In this document: positions 15,841 to 17,500 of the stretch, in pieces
Layout of the letters: each line of letters opens with the position of its first letter
Numbering within the stretch: the first letter of the stretch is position 1
Source of the DNA: Chrysomallon squamiferum
Lineage: Eukaryota > Mollusca > Gastropoda > Neomphalida > Peltospiridae
DNA length: 17,500 bases
NCBI GenBank assembly: GCA_012295275.1
Contig: CM022667.1
Span: 9,417,538-9,435,037 of the forward strand
Direction of reading: 5' to 3'
Translations under genes and position numbers: made by a program
The notes under the pieces: model-generated
What the model saw: only the letters and a program-made list of their open reading frames with translations
The model's database searches: none
Told to the model about the DNA's origin: nothing

Positions 15841-17100
15841 AAATATTCCGTGTAAACTTTACCAATTAAAAAAAAAAAAAAAAAAAGAAACAAAAAAGTT
15901 TATGATTTTATATGTGAATCAAAAAACGACTTAAAACATCAGTAAAAAGTTTTTAATATTAATACTTTAAATTTAAGTAACATGATTTAAATTATCTCGA
16001 TAAAGTTTAGTTAAAAATCTTCTGTTTAAACTGCATTTATTAAAATATTGTACATTAAACTGTAATTTAAATAGCGAAAATAGAAAATCTGTAGACTAAA
16101 TTGCACTTTAAAGTGCGTTTTAAAAATATAGAATAAATTGTAATTTAAATAGCGTGCATTAAAAATATTCAGTACAAACTTCAGTGTTTGACAGATTCGT
16201 AATAAAATCTTTTCTTTGTGGCGTATTTTTCAGTTTTACTACGTTTCGTACTATTTAAGACTCAAGAGCATGAATTTATTTTAATAATTCGCAGCTAAAA
16301 TTAATTAAAAGATCGTCTGTTTAAATTATTTATAATACCGTCTATTTATATTGATTTAATATAATTAGCTAATTTCAGAATATTCAGTATAACGTGTTAA
16401 TTTTAATTAGTATTATTTAAAATAATTATTCATAAATTATATTATTAAAACCTTTTTATTATTATAAAAAATAAAATTAATAAAAAATAAATAAATAAAA
16501 ATTCTTCAGTTTATACTGTACAGTTCAAATTTTCAATTGTTGAGTAGAATTGATAATTATTGCTGTTAAAAATATTCATTATAAATTGTAGTTAAAATGT
16601 TATTTATTTTTCTATTTATAATGAAAAGGTTAAAATCTAAATTGTACAATTTAAAACATACGGCATAAATTGCACACTATCTTTCAGGGTTTAAACGATT
16701 TGATTCGAAATCTTCAGCATATATCACATTTGACTATAACATTATCTGTTTGCATAGCACTGGTCAACTTTTTAATACAAACAGCGAGAATTTGGAAAAT
16801 TCAGTATAAATTGCCCAACTCAAAAACTTTCACTATAAAATCTCCAATCTCTATTGCACTAGTTAAAATATGTACGGTTTAAACAGTACCGTTTGAAATA
16901 CACAACATAACCGGCACATATTAAAACAGCGAAATTTAAAATATTCATACTAAACTGCAACAGTCATAACATCTATTCTGAAATGCACTAGTTAAAATTA
17001 TAATCTCCAATAATTTAATTAAAAAAAAATAAAAAAAAAAATTTTTAAAAATTGTACAAAATTTAAAAATGTCCGTATCCACTGCACCAGTCAACACATA
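15840..17100. repeat. Highly diverged repeat family with irregular 35-45 bp spacing
   Basis: A recurring theme appears of the form AAATATTCAGTATAAATTGC, then ACTAGTTAAAAT. Recognisable copies occur near 16044, 16088, 16126, 16160, 16378, 16503, 16568, 16632, 16797, 16850, 16937, 16985 and 17050. Copies differ by many substitutions and indels. The short open frame at 16670-16882 lies within this family and is not credible as a gene. Confidence 0.55.
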
Positions 17101-17120
17101 CAAATAAATCTTTACAATTT

Positions 17121-17181
17121 ACAAGAGAGAGAGAGAATGAAAAAAAAAAAAAAAAAAAAAAAAAAGAGAGAGAGAGAGAGA
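17121..17181. repeat. (GA)n-poly(A)-(GA)n tract
   Basis: GA units, a poly-A run of about 26 bases, then GA units again. It marks the border between the AT-rich repeat field and the GC-richer end of the window. Confidence 0.93.
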
Positions 17182-17450
17182 TTTCCAGTGTGACAAACGT
17201 AAACAAACACAACGAGTCAGGAAACCAGTAAACAAAAGTAACACTTGCGAGTATCACTGAAGTCACATCGAGTCGCTTTATCTGCGCCGAGATCGAGTAA
17301 ATCACTCACAGAGAGCCGCTGAAGCGAGGTGCCAGGGTGGACTGCGGTGTCGAGTTCCCCTCCTGTAATTAAGTAATTGTTTGCAGCAATTCCATAAGCT
17401 GATTTATGTTTTTCGCAGCGTTAAACCGGCTACGGTGCTCTGAAGACGCC
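17182..17450. promoter_or_regulatory. Candidate enhancer or promoter at the window edge
   Basis: Unique DNA with regained GC and CpG content. It has two forkhead-type GTAAACAAA sites (17199-17207 and 17228-17236) and a GATA-type TTATCT at 17278-17283. A paired homeodomain-like TAATTAAGTAATTG lies at 17366-17379. No coding frame with a recognisable domain is present. It may be a downstream Snail enhancer or the start of a neighbouring locus cut by the window. Confidence 0.35.
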
Positions 17451-17500
17451 GGAGGAAAAAAAAACGAAAAAACGAAAAAACGACAGAAAACATCCACTAA

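Noticed and set aside
16670-16882. A 70-residue open frame starting just before a CTTTCAG acceptor-like site
   Set aside because: It starts at TTG, lies in the diverged repeat field and has no domain or partner exon.

Overview
This window looks like nuclear DNA of an invertebrate animal, most likely a lophotrochozoan and plausibly a marine mollusc. Both genes have introns with GT-AG borders. Most of the window is AT-rich non-coding DNA packed with simple repeats: (CT/GA)n, (CA)n, (TTA)n, (TTTA)n and poly-A/T. One gene is a secreted PAN/Apple plus C-type lectin, an architecture that I associate with molluscan lectin expansions. The taxon is an inference; nothing here fixes the species.

Layout: 1-2018 is non-coding, dominated by a 31-bp minisatellite of about 29 copies (311-1219). 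A four-exon + strand gene for a 252-residue secreted lectin lies at 2104-4791, behind a TATA box at 2019. Just downstream, 4883-5566 is a 684-bp non-autonomous pogo/Tigger-like DNA transposon (MITE) with terminal inverted repeats and TA duplications. It carries the first usable polyadenylation signals after the lectin stop codon. From 5569 to about 7640 there is only AT-rich DNA and microsatellites. Two CpG-bearing, less AT-rich stretches (7640-8200 and 8800-9300) look like regulatory DNA of the next gene.

A Snail-family transcription repressor gene on the + strand occupies 9514-13605. Exon 1 (9514-9634) encodes the SNAG repressor peptide MPRAFLVKK. A 2.8-kb repeat-filled intron follows, and exon 2 (12462-13605) encodes five C2H2 zinc fingers of clear Snail type. 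The two parts do not join in one frame: plain GT-AG splicing reads into a stop at 12710-12712, and the fingers lie one base out of register. This could be an assembly or allelic indel, a missed microexon, an alternative start, or a broken copy. The stop codon of the finger frame sits inside a 31-bp tandem repeat that carries CRE-like TGACGTAA/TGACGTCA sites.

13725-17180 is 3' UTR followed by very AT-rich DNA, including a strongly diverged repeat family at about 15840-17100. The last 300 bases (17182-17450) regain GC and carry clustered FOX-, GATA- and homeodomain-like sites, suggesting a downstream enhancer or the start of another locus. The two genes need not be functionally linked; their adjacency is probably incidental. 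I found no rRNA, tRNA, CRISPR or prokaryote-like system.
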